Assembly: GCA_015680685.1 (NCBI GenBank)
Contig: MNCI01005244.1
Location: 169,366-233,365 of the forward strand
DNA length: 64,000 nt
DNA from: Gnetum montanum
Taxonomy: Eukaryota; Streptophyta; Gnetopsida; Gnetales; Gnetaceae
Reading direction: 5' to 3'
In this document: positions 1 to 8,750 of the stretch, in pieces
How the letters are laid out: every line of letters begins with the position of its first letter
Numbering within the stretch: position 1 is the first letter of the stretch
The notes under the pieces: generated by a model
Seen by the model: the letters and a program-made list of their open reading frames with translations, nothing else
What the model was told of the DNA's origin: nothing
Databases searched by the model: none
Translations under genes and position numbers: made by a program

Positions 1-656
1 GCAGGATTGATACGGAGACTAGGGGAGCGCAGGGCTCAAATCGAATTGCTGAACACCAAATGCCATGACTGGAAGGCTTTCACCTCCAAAGTACGCAAAT
101 GGGGGCAAGATGAGAAGAACCACAAGCACCAGTATAAGAAGTCACTAAAAGAAGTGTCTATTGAGAAGCGACAGTTGGAAATGTTTGTGGAAGGTCTTGG
201 TCTACGCTCTGCCTTTGACACATTCACCCAAAACACAATTGTAGAGATGGAATCCCCTAAACGACGGATAACAACCGCTTCCGGGGAGGTGTCAGTGGGG
301 GAGTTCCCTTTGAAACGTCCCACCTGGTCGGATGTTGACAAGGGAAAGGCTCTGGCAGATGTTGACTTGGGTCTCGATGGGACAGATTGGGCAAGTGTTT
401 CCGAAGAGGAAATCCTGCGGTGACTGGAATTTGGCTTGGAGGGATCTCCTATGGTAAGCATTTCATTTTTATGAAGTTAGTTGATTGAATAATGTTTGAA
501 ATTTTGACATTTGCTTATTCTCGTGTTGGTTATTTCTCTTTTTGGTCTTTCCAGGATGAAGGTGGCAGTGAAATTGAAGGAGTTGGCCCCAGTGGAGCAG
601 AGGCCTCTGATGGTGGCAGGTCCAAGGGGGACGATCGTCATGTCCCAGATGTTTAG
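1..656 (+). pseudogene. Partial spliced antisense ORF inside the Gag-protease retroelement
   Basis: The frame is open from the left edge, so the start lies outside the window. It encodes a charged, probably coiled-coil stretch (residues rich in K, E, R and Q) followed by an acidic Ser/Asp-rich tail. An in-frame TGA at 421-423 breaks it; the same frame then runs on to a good donor (GTAAGC at 454). A 101-bp T-rich intron ends in TTTCCAG at 554, and the second exon (555-656) continues in phase to a TAG at 654-656. Its orientation is opposite to the surrounding minus-strand element. Extra antisense ORFs between the polyprotein and the 3' LTR are known in the plant Tat lineage of Ty3/gypsy elements, and this fits that position. 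I do not recognise a domain. The splice model is inferred from sites and phase only. Confidence 0.5.
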
Positions 657-893
657 CATTTTAGCTCTTAAGTTGTTTTGTTTTTTTGTTTTTCGACTCA
701 GATTTATACTGGAACTGTAACTTGAAGATTGTGGAATGAACAGAGACAATTGATTGTATGTAATAACTATATATATATATTTTGTTGATTTTGAGTTTAA
801 CGTGATATAGAAATGTAAACATATTTTGGTTTTCTTTCCATTCTAAGTGTATTACGAAAATGTGATTATAAAAGTAAAACGAAAAGTAAGTAC

Positions 894-1208
894 TAGTTTA
901 TGACCATTTCGGGCCCCATGCGTAGTCTATGGCCATTTAGGGCCCCATGCGTAGTTTATGGCCATTTCAGGCCCCATGCGTAGTTTATGGCCATTTAGGG
1001 CCCCATGCGTAATCAGGAAATGTTTTAGAGGACGCAGATAGATTTCTCGGTCAACCGATCATTGCTGATCGTGGCTAGTTTTATGTCTTTGCGGACATGA
1101 TAGTTTAATGTCATTTCGGAATTGGAGTAGCATTTAATTGTTTTCCTGTTTTATCGTAGTTTAGTGTCATTTCGGACTTTTTATAGTTTAACGTCATTTC
1201 GGACTGAG
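894..1208. repeat. Four 29-bp tandem repeats plus looser related units
   Basis: Four head-to-tail 29-bp units run from 894 to 1009 (starts 894, 923, 952 and 981), each reading TAGTTTATGGCCATTT followed by a CGGGCCCCATGCG-like end. Three looser copies of TAGTTTAATGTCATTTCGGA follow near 1101, 1157 and 1182. They lie just downstream of the protease in the element's own direction. The related element has a different array in the same place (51721-51948). Variable tandem arrays in this 3' zone are known for plant Ty3/gypsy elements. Confidence 0.85.
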
Positions 1209-1218
1209 AGTGATAGTA

Positions 1219-2109
1219 TCATTTCAGTAATTTTTTGATTTTTTTCATTTTAATGTTAGACGATGTTTCAACAGGTATGATCCGGTATTCAGCGTCCCCT
1301 TCGCTGATTACATTAAACGGTAATTCGGCCCAAGGGACTTCTGATGGAATGTCTTTTGTGTTAGCGTTTTCAGATATTTCAGTGTCCGTAGGGAGCTCTA
1401 TATTAGCTTCTACTTGAGGAGGTACAGGCGTTTCTGTTTGAGGAGGCTTTTGTTCCATGTCGAAAGATTTATTGCTTACCGATGGTTGCGGATTCTCGTT
1501 ATTTTGGCTAGGTTTTTCAAGTTCAACTTCCGAGCCTTGGTCCATGTCCATATGCAACGAGATAATAGGAGTAGCTGCTTCACCGCGTATGACGATTTCT
1601 CTTCCTTCATAAGGCAGGTGAATTTCTTGATGTATAGACGAGGAGACAGCTCTCAGTTGGGCTAACCAAGGTCTTCCCAGTATTAGGTTGAACCCCGGCA
1701 TCTCATCCACTACTAGGAAATCGGCAGATGTTGGGAATTGATCTCCTGCTATGAAGTTTAAGGTTATTGTACCTTTCACCATTACGCGTGACCCACTGAA
1801 TGACCTTAAACATGTAGTCGTGGTTGGTTTAAGTAGTTCAGTAAGTCCTAGTTGTTCAATGATGTGGTACGGCACAACGTTTGTCGCAGCTCCATCGTCT
1901 ACATGGACCCTATGTATTTTGAACCGGTTTATACATATTGTTATAAACATGGGGGCTGTTGTTACCTCCCCCATTTTCTTATCTACCTTGATATTGTCAT
2001 CATGAAAACTTAGTGGCTTAGGAGTAGTCCCGCGAGGTGAGAACATCACCGCATGGATGGAGGGTTCGTTTGGGGGTAAGTCCTCGCTTACCAGGATTGA
2101 CGTTAACAT
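1219..2109 (-). pseudogene. Retropepsin-like aspartic protease domain of the left Gag-protease element
   Basis: This 296-residue open frame holds an aspartic-protease fold of the retroelement type. It has the catalytic loop region VHVDDGAATNVVP (D-D-G encoded at 1891-1899), then a hydrophobic flap-side segment and the typical C-terminal signature ILGRPWL. The usual D-[ST]-G is D-D-G, and the other family member at 50498-51343 has the same change, so it is a family trait or a shared ancestral loss rather than private damage. The C-terminal third is acidic and Pro-rich. The domain would cleave the Gag polyprotein in particles. No RT follows. The frame is separated from the upstream spacer ORF by stops, so the copy is probably not expressed whole. 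Confidence 0.8.
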
Positions 2110-2162
2110 GCGTACTAGAGCTTCCCGATGCGTTTAAGATGTTAGGACTAAATCATACAAGT

Positions 2163-3014
2163 TCAGTGAAGTGTTCTTTTTTTTAATGCTTGTGTGACTT
2201 GTGTTAAGGCGGCTGCAAAGTTTTCACTGTTGGGGGTGTTTCTATCGATGCTGACTAGATCCATCGGACCCAACAGTTTTATCTCTCGTTTTGTTGGCTT
2301 TTCAGTTTTCGAAGCTGTCGTTTTAGATGATTCGTGTCTTTCAGACGACTCACCTTCGTTGCCTGCGCTTGGTTGATCATTAGATGATGACATGGGTACA
2401 GAGTTTAGGGGAGTGGGCTTAGGTAGCCCCAGAGCTAGCCGTTGGCACTCTTTCTCCAAGCGTTCTCGCGTAAGCCTATCTGCCAGGCGTTCTCGTATGT
2501 CACGCGGAGGTGGAGTTGACCTCGGAGTCTGGGATTGCCCAGGAACCTTTACGACGTAGGGAGCAAGGTGGGGCTGTGTGTACGATTGGGCCGGAGTTTG
2601 CACCGGTAGCCTGACGACATACGGGGTTGGTCTTGGCGGAGGCTGGGCCTCTGTCGTTGAAACGGCAGGTGGTACCTGGACTACGAAAGGGGTAGGCCGA
2701 GCGTGAGGGGTTGGTGTACCTGCGGGGTTAGCCAGAGGGATGCGCACTACGTATGGTTGTTGGCGTGTCATGACGTTAGAGGTGGGTATGATGGAGGGCA
2801 CTCGGATTACGAATGGCCATTACGGGGTGTGGGGTGATTGAGGTGCAGAGTTAGCGGAAGGGATCTGAACCACAAATGGTTTGTTAAATGTTTCTTGTTT
2901 GTTTTCGGGATGGATGGTGTTGATGCGGGGTGTGCTAGAGTCATCATCACAATAGATTGAGGTAATTATGTACTGTGTCTCTTTAGCGTTCAGGGGGTCT
3001 TTATACACCCCCAT
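2163..3014 (-). pseudogene. Proline-rich spacer with repeated PFVVxVP motif, left element
   Basis: Two adjoining open stretches (3014 to 2820 and 2801 to 2163, separated by a stop) encode a Pro/Thr-rich linker between the zinc-knuckle-like segment and the protease. A seven-residue motif P-[FY]-V-[VI]-[RQK]-[VIL]-P occurs about six times: PFVVQIP, PFVIRVP, PYVVRIP, PFVVQVP, PYVVRLP and PYVVKVP, spaced roughly 12 to 45 residues apart. Downstream is a charged segment (RERLADRLTRERLEKE) likely to be helical, then a Ser-rich stretch. The related element has four versions of the motif in the same place. I know of no named domain for it; it could be a repeated protease-cleavage or binding motif. Confidence 0.6.
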
Positions 3015-3104
3015 GGTCTGGTTTTACGGTTGGACGGGGTTAGCCCCGTCAAAGGTGATCTTGCCATCATCAATCATCCTCTGGATGTCCTGCTTCAGGG
3101 TGAA

Positions 3105-3158
3105 GCAGTAATCCGTTCCATGCTCGTTGCGTTGGTGATAGTCGTAGAAGTGATCCAT
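3105..3158 (-). other. Degenerate zinc-knuckle-like segment of Gag
   Basis: In the frame just past the Gag ORF, the minus strand encodes YDYHQRNEHGTDYC and then an acidic helix-like stretch ending in a DDG-K turn. Spacing follows the plant Ty3 knuckle in which Cys/Tyr-x2-His-x4-His-x4-Cys is used, with the first Cys replaced by Tyr. The other member has YHYHQMVGHGTENC at 49685-49726. A role in nucleic-acid binding is family inference; loss of the first Cys suggests it no longer binds zinc normally. Confidence 0.5.
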
Positions 3159-3209
3159 CCTGAATCCTTTGGGCACGGGCGGCTCATCTGACGTTGCCAG
3201 GCTTGGGTT

Positions 3210-4271
3210 CTATACGAGTTGACAGAACCGGTCATGTCTTTGGATAGCCGCTGGGGACAATTGCTTGTGTTGCATCAATCCAGCCTTTAAGAGTTGATCA
3301 AAGAGCTGGGATGGCTTCATCAGTAAAGGCGTGTACTGAGAGGGTTCCTTCCTCTCGAAGTTACGCGTACGGTTCGTCGGGTTTTGTGATGACGATTCTG
3401 GGGCTGTTGTGGGAGCGGGCTGATAGTAGTTAGTGGGGGGAACGGGTGGTTTGTATTGATGTGTGGTGTTTGTTTGCTGTGCCCCCGCTATTGCTGCTAC
3501 AGTCGCCTTGGCCTTTTCTTTGTCTTTCTTAGTGTGTTGGTTTCTGAAGGCCAGGTACGCAGGGTCGTTGCTGTTTTGAGCAGCTTCCTCTATGTTTTTG
3601 ATTTGTTCAAATGCTTGATTCAGATCGCGCGCATTGAGGTAATACAGTTTGGACTTGAAGAAGTCATTAACAGCCCCTTTCAATATCGTGAGCAGATATG
3701 TTGGAGAGATTGGGTCGTGCAACTCGTTGAGAGCTACGCTCCATCTCTGAATGAACTTCTGCACCGGTTCGAGCGGCGCCTGCTTGATCTGCATGAGGCT
3801 GTCCAATGTTGCTTCGGGTTTCAAGTTATACTTGAACCTGGTCACAAACTGGCGTAGAAGATCGTCTAGGGAAAGGATGGAATTCCTGGGTAAGGCCCGG
3901 TACCAGTCGAGTGCCCTTCCCGCGAGGGACATGGGGAATATTCGTAGTATGGAGTGGGGCCATGCCTGAAGGAGTGCGCACTCTAATCTGAACGTGATGA
4001 GGTGGGCGTTGGGGTCTGTCTCCCCGTTATACTTAGTCAACGTTGGAAGGGGGACACCCTTGGGCAAAGTTAATGGCGGGACACAGGAGCTGATAGGGTC
4101 ATCATTGTAGAAGTCTACTACTTTCAACTTTCCATCAGCGACAATTTTGAGGCGCTTTACCTCATCTGTTAATTCCTGCATCAATTTTTTAGCGTCTGCC
4201 CAATCTTGGGTGCTTGGTGAAGCTATAGGCTGGGGGTGCGAGGCTGCATACCAGCTAGATTGCTGGGTCAT
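3210..4271 (-). pseudogene. Gag capsid-like domain (retrotransposon gag type), left element
   Basis: This 353-residue open frame contains a typical plant Ty3/gypsy gag core. A coiled region (KKLMQELTDEVKRLK) is followed by a conserved DFYNDDPISS...PPLTLPKG segment. Next come the capsid signatures FPMSLAGRALDWYRALP, LLRQFVTRFKYNL and FIQRWSVALNELHD, then an Ala/Gln/Pro-rich tail. It would form the particle shell that packages element RNA. The same block appears, closely similar, at 48586-49482 in the second member. It is flanked by stops from the N-terminal Gag part (4351-5292) and from the knuckle segment, so the original single Gag frame has decayed. Confidence 0.85.
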
Positions 4272-4350
4272 AGGTTGAAAAGCTAAAGGTTGGGTGATCA
4301 GCGGTTGTGCCTGTGGGTAGTTAACGGCGGGCGGTGCTAAGGCTGAGATG

Positions 4351-5292
4351 TTAAAAGGAAAATGTTGTGGTTGTTGTTGTTGTTGCAGCTAGGGCTGTGC
4401 TTAAGGAGCATTGATCCGGGGGATTACGTGGGGCGGGACGTGGTGATGGGGAATTTGATAAGATGATGCCCCCCTTGCTGGCCATTGTCCCGCTACGTTG
4501 TATGCGGGGACTCCTTGTTGGGTTGGGGCTGCTTGGGGAGCTGTATGCGTCTGGATATGGGGTATGAAGTGAGCTAATGTAGACGTGGGGATCACATGCG
4601 GCATCCCAATTACGCGAGGTGGGAACGTTGGTCCCATGCGCTTGTGAGGATGGGTCTGCAGCTGCATTAGGGGTAACTGTTAGAGGGAAGGTGTGAGGTT
4701 GGGGATCGCTCGGGAGCGGAATGTGTACGAGTGCTGGTGTTTCCGATGGTGGCATCTGAACTTGGGCGAATCTAGGGCATTGTACGGGCAAGACTTCCCT
4801 TGTCCCGGGATGGAAAATGGGGTTCATCTATGCTTGGGGGCTCAAGGTGTGGTATGAGTCTCCCTGCTCAGATTGGGCAGCGAACTCATCTTCTTCCTCT
4901 AGCTGAGGCTCTAGCGCGGGTTGGTCCAGTGATTGGCTCCTGTGCAGAAGGAGCTGAGTAAAGAGCTCCGAGAATTGTTCTGGAACGGGGATTACGTTGT
5001 ATGGGGAAGGGATGAACTCGTGTCCTCCCCTATAAAAGAGTTCGAATTGTCTCTTTACTTCGATCTCAGCCCGATCCACTGCCAGGCCGACTTGTATCTT
5101 AATGCAGATGAAGTTATACTCGTCTTGGGTTATACCGTTAGCGGCTGGATCTCTCCCTTGTAACCTCAAGGCCTGACGAGGCCCCATTGTGGATTGCCCT
5201 CCCAAATGTGGTGTGCTAGATTGCTGGGCAGCCATGGTGTCCGAGACGTTGATGTCCTGGGTAGTGGTAGTAGTGGCGTTTACGGGATTCAT
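4351..5292 (-). pseudogene. N-terminal Gag region, left element
   Basis: On the minus strand an ATG complementary to 5290-5292 opens a frame that runs to a TAG at 4828 and then continues (4827 to 4351). The first part has a conserved block around YNFICIKIQVGLAVDRAEIE and KRQFELFYRGGHEFIPSPYN, then an acidic linker (EEEDEF, GDSYHTLSP). The second element keeps this block at 47930-48330, with matching residues either side of the stop, so it is a real domain and the stop is a lesion. I do not recognise the domain. The frame is open up to 5526, but that upstream part is leader sequence made of ACGCTG repeats and is not conserved as protein. Confidence 0.65.
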
Positions 5293-5299
5293 GATGATA

Positions 5300-5580
5300 G
5301 ATTGTGTATGTAAAACGGTTTGAGTGTATGTGGCCGGCGTAGACGAATCTACAGCGTAGGTGTGCAGCGTAGACGCTGGTCTGCGGGCAGCGTAGACGCT
5401 AAGTGTGCAGCGTAGACGCTGGCGTAAGTTAGGCGACGTAGATGCTAGGGCACGTGTGCAGTGTAGATGCTGGAAGGTTGACAGCGTAGACGCTGAGAGT
5501 CGGGGGTTTAAACAGGGCAGCGACAACGCTGATGAGCGTAGACGCTATGAAGCGTACAGTCAATTTGTTTAAGTGGAGGC
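5300..5580 (-). repeat. Leader with repeated CAGCGT/ACGCTG words, left element
   Basis: Between the 5' LTR and the Gag ATG the sequence repeats AGCGTAGACGCT-like words (for example near 5340, 5370, 5395, 5411, 5480 and 5535). CAGCGT and ACGCTG are inverted around a 2-bp centre, so each word is a near-perfect 14-bp palindrome. The second element has CTCACGCTGCTATAGT-type repeats at the matching place (47604-47815). No protein role is apparent. Confidence 0.7.
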
Positions 5581-5582
5581 CC

Positions 5583-5601
5583 TCCTTCTAGCGCCAATTT
5601 C
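5583..5601 (-). other. Candidate primer binding site, left element
   Basis: Just inside the LTR end (5602) the minus strand reads GAAATTGGCGCTAGAAGGAGG. The related element reads GTAAATTGGCACTAGAAGGAGG at 47486-47507. A TTGG start and conservation in both copies fit a tRNA primer site, set about 4-5 nt from the LTR end. I cannot name the tRNA with confidence. Confidence 0.5.
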
Positions 5602-6739
5602 TGTACCGCCTGAAATCGTTGGTCCCCGGCTGGAAGGAAAAACAGAGACCGCGGGATCGCAAGACGAGCACAGATGACCCTACCTTCGCCTGAGGGCGAG
5701 CTGGAATGCATGAAGGTAGGGTACCTTGGGTGGTCCACACGCGGATCAGACAAGGATTTCCCCGAGCGTCACCGAAGTGTTATACATTGGGTTATGCGTA
5801 AACTGTGTAGCGGGCGTAAAACGGAGCGAACAGTGTAAACAAGGTGCGAACAAAATGTAAACGGTTTAACAGCGTAAACAAGGCGTATGCAGCGTAAACA
5901 GTGTAAATAGGGCGTAGACAGCGTAAAGCGTAAACAAGGCGTGTACAGCGTAAACAGTGTAAACAGGGCGTAGACAGCGTAAAGCGTAAACAAGGCGTGT
6001 ACAGCGTGAACACAGCGTAAACTGTATTGTGGAATGGAAATGTGGTGCACCGGTCTAACGCAGTTGTGGCTGAACACAAGGCGGACGTAAAGCCTCGGTG
6101 GGTGTAGGGAGGTGGCTGGTTCGCGCGGGAGGCGGAGCGTAGAGACTGTGCTCGGCGTATAGGACTTCCAACGTAGAGGGTTTTAGGCTCTGGTTTGTAG
6201 CATAATCGCTCTTGGGTCTGCTCTAGTAAATTTTTGCCAACCTCAAATATGCGGAAAACTGGGCTTTTTATAGGTGGGGTTTTACTGGGAAAATCAGGTT
6301 GGGAGACACGTGGCATGTCGACCGGGTGCGTACAATTTAGAAATATGGTATACGCTGGGCGTATACACTACATCAGGCTAGCGTATACGCTGGACTTGCT
6401 GGGCGTGTGAACTTTGATGGACGCTGGCGTATACACTAATGGATGCTGGCGTATACGCTGATGAATGTTGGTCGCCGACTTGCTTCAATTCTTGCTCTTG
6501 TTGCACCTGCTGAGCGTACATGTGAGGCGTGTATGCTAGGCGTCGAGCGTATACACTGGGCGTAGACGCTGGACGTATACGCTGGGCATATACGCTGGCA
6601 CAACACTTGGTAAAAATCGAGTGTTTCGATCCTCAAAATTGCCATGTGTGACTTCAAATGTAGCCAACGTCGTCTGAGGGTCACGGGGATCTGCTTCTTG
6701 TCGAACAAGTGCCAAACCTGAAATTTTTGTGGTGTTTCA
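5602..6739 (-). repeat. 5' LTR of left Gag-protease element
   Basis: On the minus strand this begins TGAAACACCAC (complement ends at 6739) and ends ACGATTTCAGGCGGTACA (complement starts at 5602), giving TG...CA termini. Both ends match the LTRs of the element at 45725-55099. It is packed with GCGTATACGC, GCGTAGACGC and GCGTAAAC words and is about 620 bp shorter than the LTRs of the other member. The bases just beyond (6740-6744, CTTGG) would be one target-site copy; its partner is off the window. Confidence 0.8.
5883..6024. repeat. 56-bp tandem repeat inside the LTR
   Basis: Two full units start at 5883 and 5939 and a partial third at 5995, each beginning GCGTRTRCAGCG and carrying GTGTAAA, GGGCGTAGACAGCG and AAGCGTAAACAAG. 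The long minus-strand frames over this region, rich in Leu/Tyr/Thr/Cys, are by-products of the repeat and are not listed as genes. Confidence 0.8.
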
Positions 6740-7145
6740 CTTGGCATACTCACACATCTTCAAGAATTCCTTCATTTCAAAGAGGAATGCATCAATAATT
6801 GTATCATCTCTATCGCTCTCATAAATTTTTGGCTCATTTGCTTGAAACTTGGGAACTAACTAGCTTGGCCTCAATACCAATGCCCTTGCTTACATGACTG
6901 ATTGATTTTCAAGATCTTAATCTCATTTTATTAGCTATCTAGCATGGCTTGTTAGGTATCTATCAATGTTTTCAACTCTTGTCCTTCAACCTAAAGCTCA
7001 TGGACATTAAGCTAGAGATCATCAATAACATCTTCAAGATGCTTCACATGATTTCTTAACACAAAGTTCTGGGTGAGAGAAAGTTTGTATTTTGTACTAG
7101 AGTCCAACTCTAGCAAGAAAGAAACTTCCATAATATCTACTAACT
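6740..7145 (-). pseudogene. Decayed gag fragment of an older minus-strand retroelement
   Basis: Read on the minus strand from about 7130, an ATG opens a stretch with several stops whose residues look like a coiled coil (LRNHVKHLEDVIDDL, then VEGQELKTLIDT). After a frameshift it ends in PKIYESDRDDTIIDAFLFEM and KEFLKMCEYAK, directly at the LTR start at 6739. Coiled coil followed by PK-x-Y-x(5)-D-x(5)-D-x-FLFEM resembles the gag of chromovirus-like Ty3/gypsy elements. Minus-strand TGGTATGAAAGC at 7511-7522 resembles the initiator-Met primer site, which fits a 5' end to the right. The rest of this element is not recognisable. Assignment is tentative. Confidence 0.45.
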
Positions 7146-8750
7146 TTTGAATCATTTTAAGCCTTTTCTAACAGTGGATAGACAACACATGATTATGATA
7201 TCTACTTGTAATAATTTACCCCATAGTTTTTGCATCTTTTTAAGGGATTCCTCAATCTCTCTCATCAACCATTTCCACATCCTTATGCACATGCACCTCC
7301 TCGTACACATTATTATGATCATGCACCTCCTCATGCACTTAATTCTCTATATTATCAACCCAAATTGATCCATTGTGTAGGTTAGGACCAAGATGACCAA
7401 CACTAGGATTTTAACTCCTCTTATTCTTTTTCATCATAGCAACAATTGTTTGTATGAACCATGAACCAAAAACACTAACTATAGGTAATGAACCATAATC
7501 CATGACCTTGGCTTTCATACCAAGTATAATGACACTACTCTAGAGAAGTGCTACTTGGCATCACCCTTGAGTCCCAAGTAGTCAAGTATTACAAAGTAGA
7601 CTTAAGATGGACTATGCCTCAACAATTACAACACCTACAAGTATAACATAACTGCACCACAAAATGTTAGTCCAAAGGTTAGGAGTGTAGCATAGACATC
7701 ATAGAGAATCGTACAAGTGATATGATCAATCAAACACATGCACACACACAATCATAGAGAGCATTAGCATCCACATAAGAGACTTTATTCCTTAAGAGAG
7801 CTAAGATGCCTTCTCATATTAACATAGCTAGCTGTATAAGCCCACTCCCTAGAAAAGGGACAATGCCTAAACTAGAGAAGCTAAAGCCTCCCAACAAGCC
7901 TACATATCCTTACAACGTCATTCTTAAGAAATCAAGACAATGTAGTTCTATGGGATTGTTATTGATGGTTAAGATAGCATAAAACTGTAAGGATCTCCAC
8001 ACTTCTTCTAGCCCTCATTTTAGAAGGGAAGCAACATTCAGATCACCAACAAAGAATAGTCTCTACATTCGTCCCCCTTCTTCCCCACAAATAGAACATA
8101 AAGAAACCTTAAAAGCTTGACCAATGAATTTCATAGTAATTGAAGAAACACATATTTGTACTTATAGAGCATACCTTTGAAACTCACATGCCCAAATTTG
8201 TCAACTATAAACATGAAGTTGTCCAAATCCTTTCCCATCTTCTTTGACTATTGTGGTGGGGTATTGAAGTTTTCAAATTAAGAGTCTTACCCAAGTAGGT
8301 AGCTTATTGTTTTGTTGGGCAAGATGTTGCAAGTGTGAGTCAGCCTTGAGGCATCATTATATTTCTTTATAATTCTCCTAATGAATGTTATTGTCTATAT
8401 ATTGTATGCTATATTTATAGTCAAATTATATTTTTTTTAGCAAAGTACCTCACAAACCCAACTCTAAAAGAGAAAAGGAGTAAAAAATACATTATTATGT
8501 TCCACTTGACTTCGATGAAAGTTTTATATGATTCCAAGAGGGTTTTTGGGCTCCAACATTAGTATGTTATTACTTGCCCATTCGATTTGTATCGTCCACG
8601 AATTCTTTCCTATCCCAATGAGGATTCCAACCTTTGTCATTTCTACATCAAATATTCTCAACTTTACTCCTTGATAGAAGCAGCTAAGCGCTAGATAAAA
8701 AGTTTGAAATTTTTGAATTTGTAAATGCTAGCAGCCGACCGACCTTTCTT
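7146..8750. other. Non-genic, decayed repeat sequence
   Basis: I see no gene here. Minus-strand TGGTATGAAAGC (7511-7522) is two mismatches from the usual plant initiator-Met primer site, so the bases to its right may be the decayed 5' LTR of the older minus-strand element whose gag remnant ends at 6740. No LTR boundary could be fixed. Short ORFs in this stretch are low-complexity (His/Met/Ile-rich) and unsupported. Confidence 0.4.

Larger units (their letters stand above)
1..6739 (-). mobile_element. Ty3/gypsy-type element with Gag and protease only (left member, truncated by window edge)
   Basis: Reading on the minus strand: 5' LTR 6739 to 5602 (starts TGAAACACCAC, ends CA), primer-site-like sequence, a leader full of ACGCTG words, Gag, spacer, protease, tandem repeats and an antisense ORF running off the left edge. 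No reverse transcriptase, RNase H or integrase motif is seen between the protease (ends 1219) and position 1. The LTR start, LTR end, primer-site region, Gag N-terminus, capsid-like domain and protease all match the complete element at 45725-55099 in the same order, so the two are members of one family. Stops and frameshifts break the coding frame, so this copy looks dead. The 3' LTR would lie left of the window. Confidence 0.8.

Noticed and set aside
5769-6316. Long minus-strand open frames rich in Leu, Tyr, Thr and Cys
   Set aside because: They arise from the 56-bp GCGTAAAC tandem repeats in the LTR; the residue pattern follows the repeat and has no domain.
7147-7368. His/Met/Leu-rich 73-codon frame
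   Set aside because: Low-complexity translation of CATGCACCTCC-type repeats in decayed sequence.
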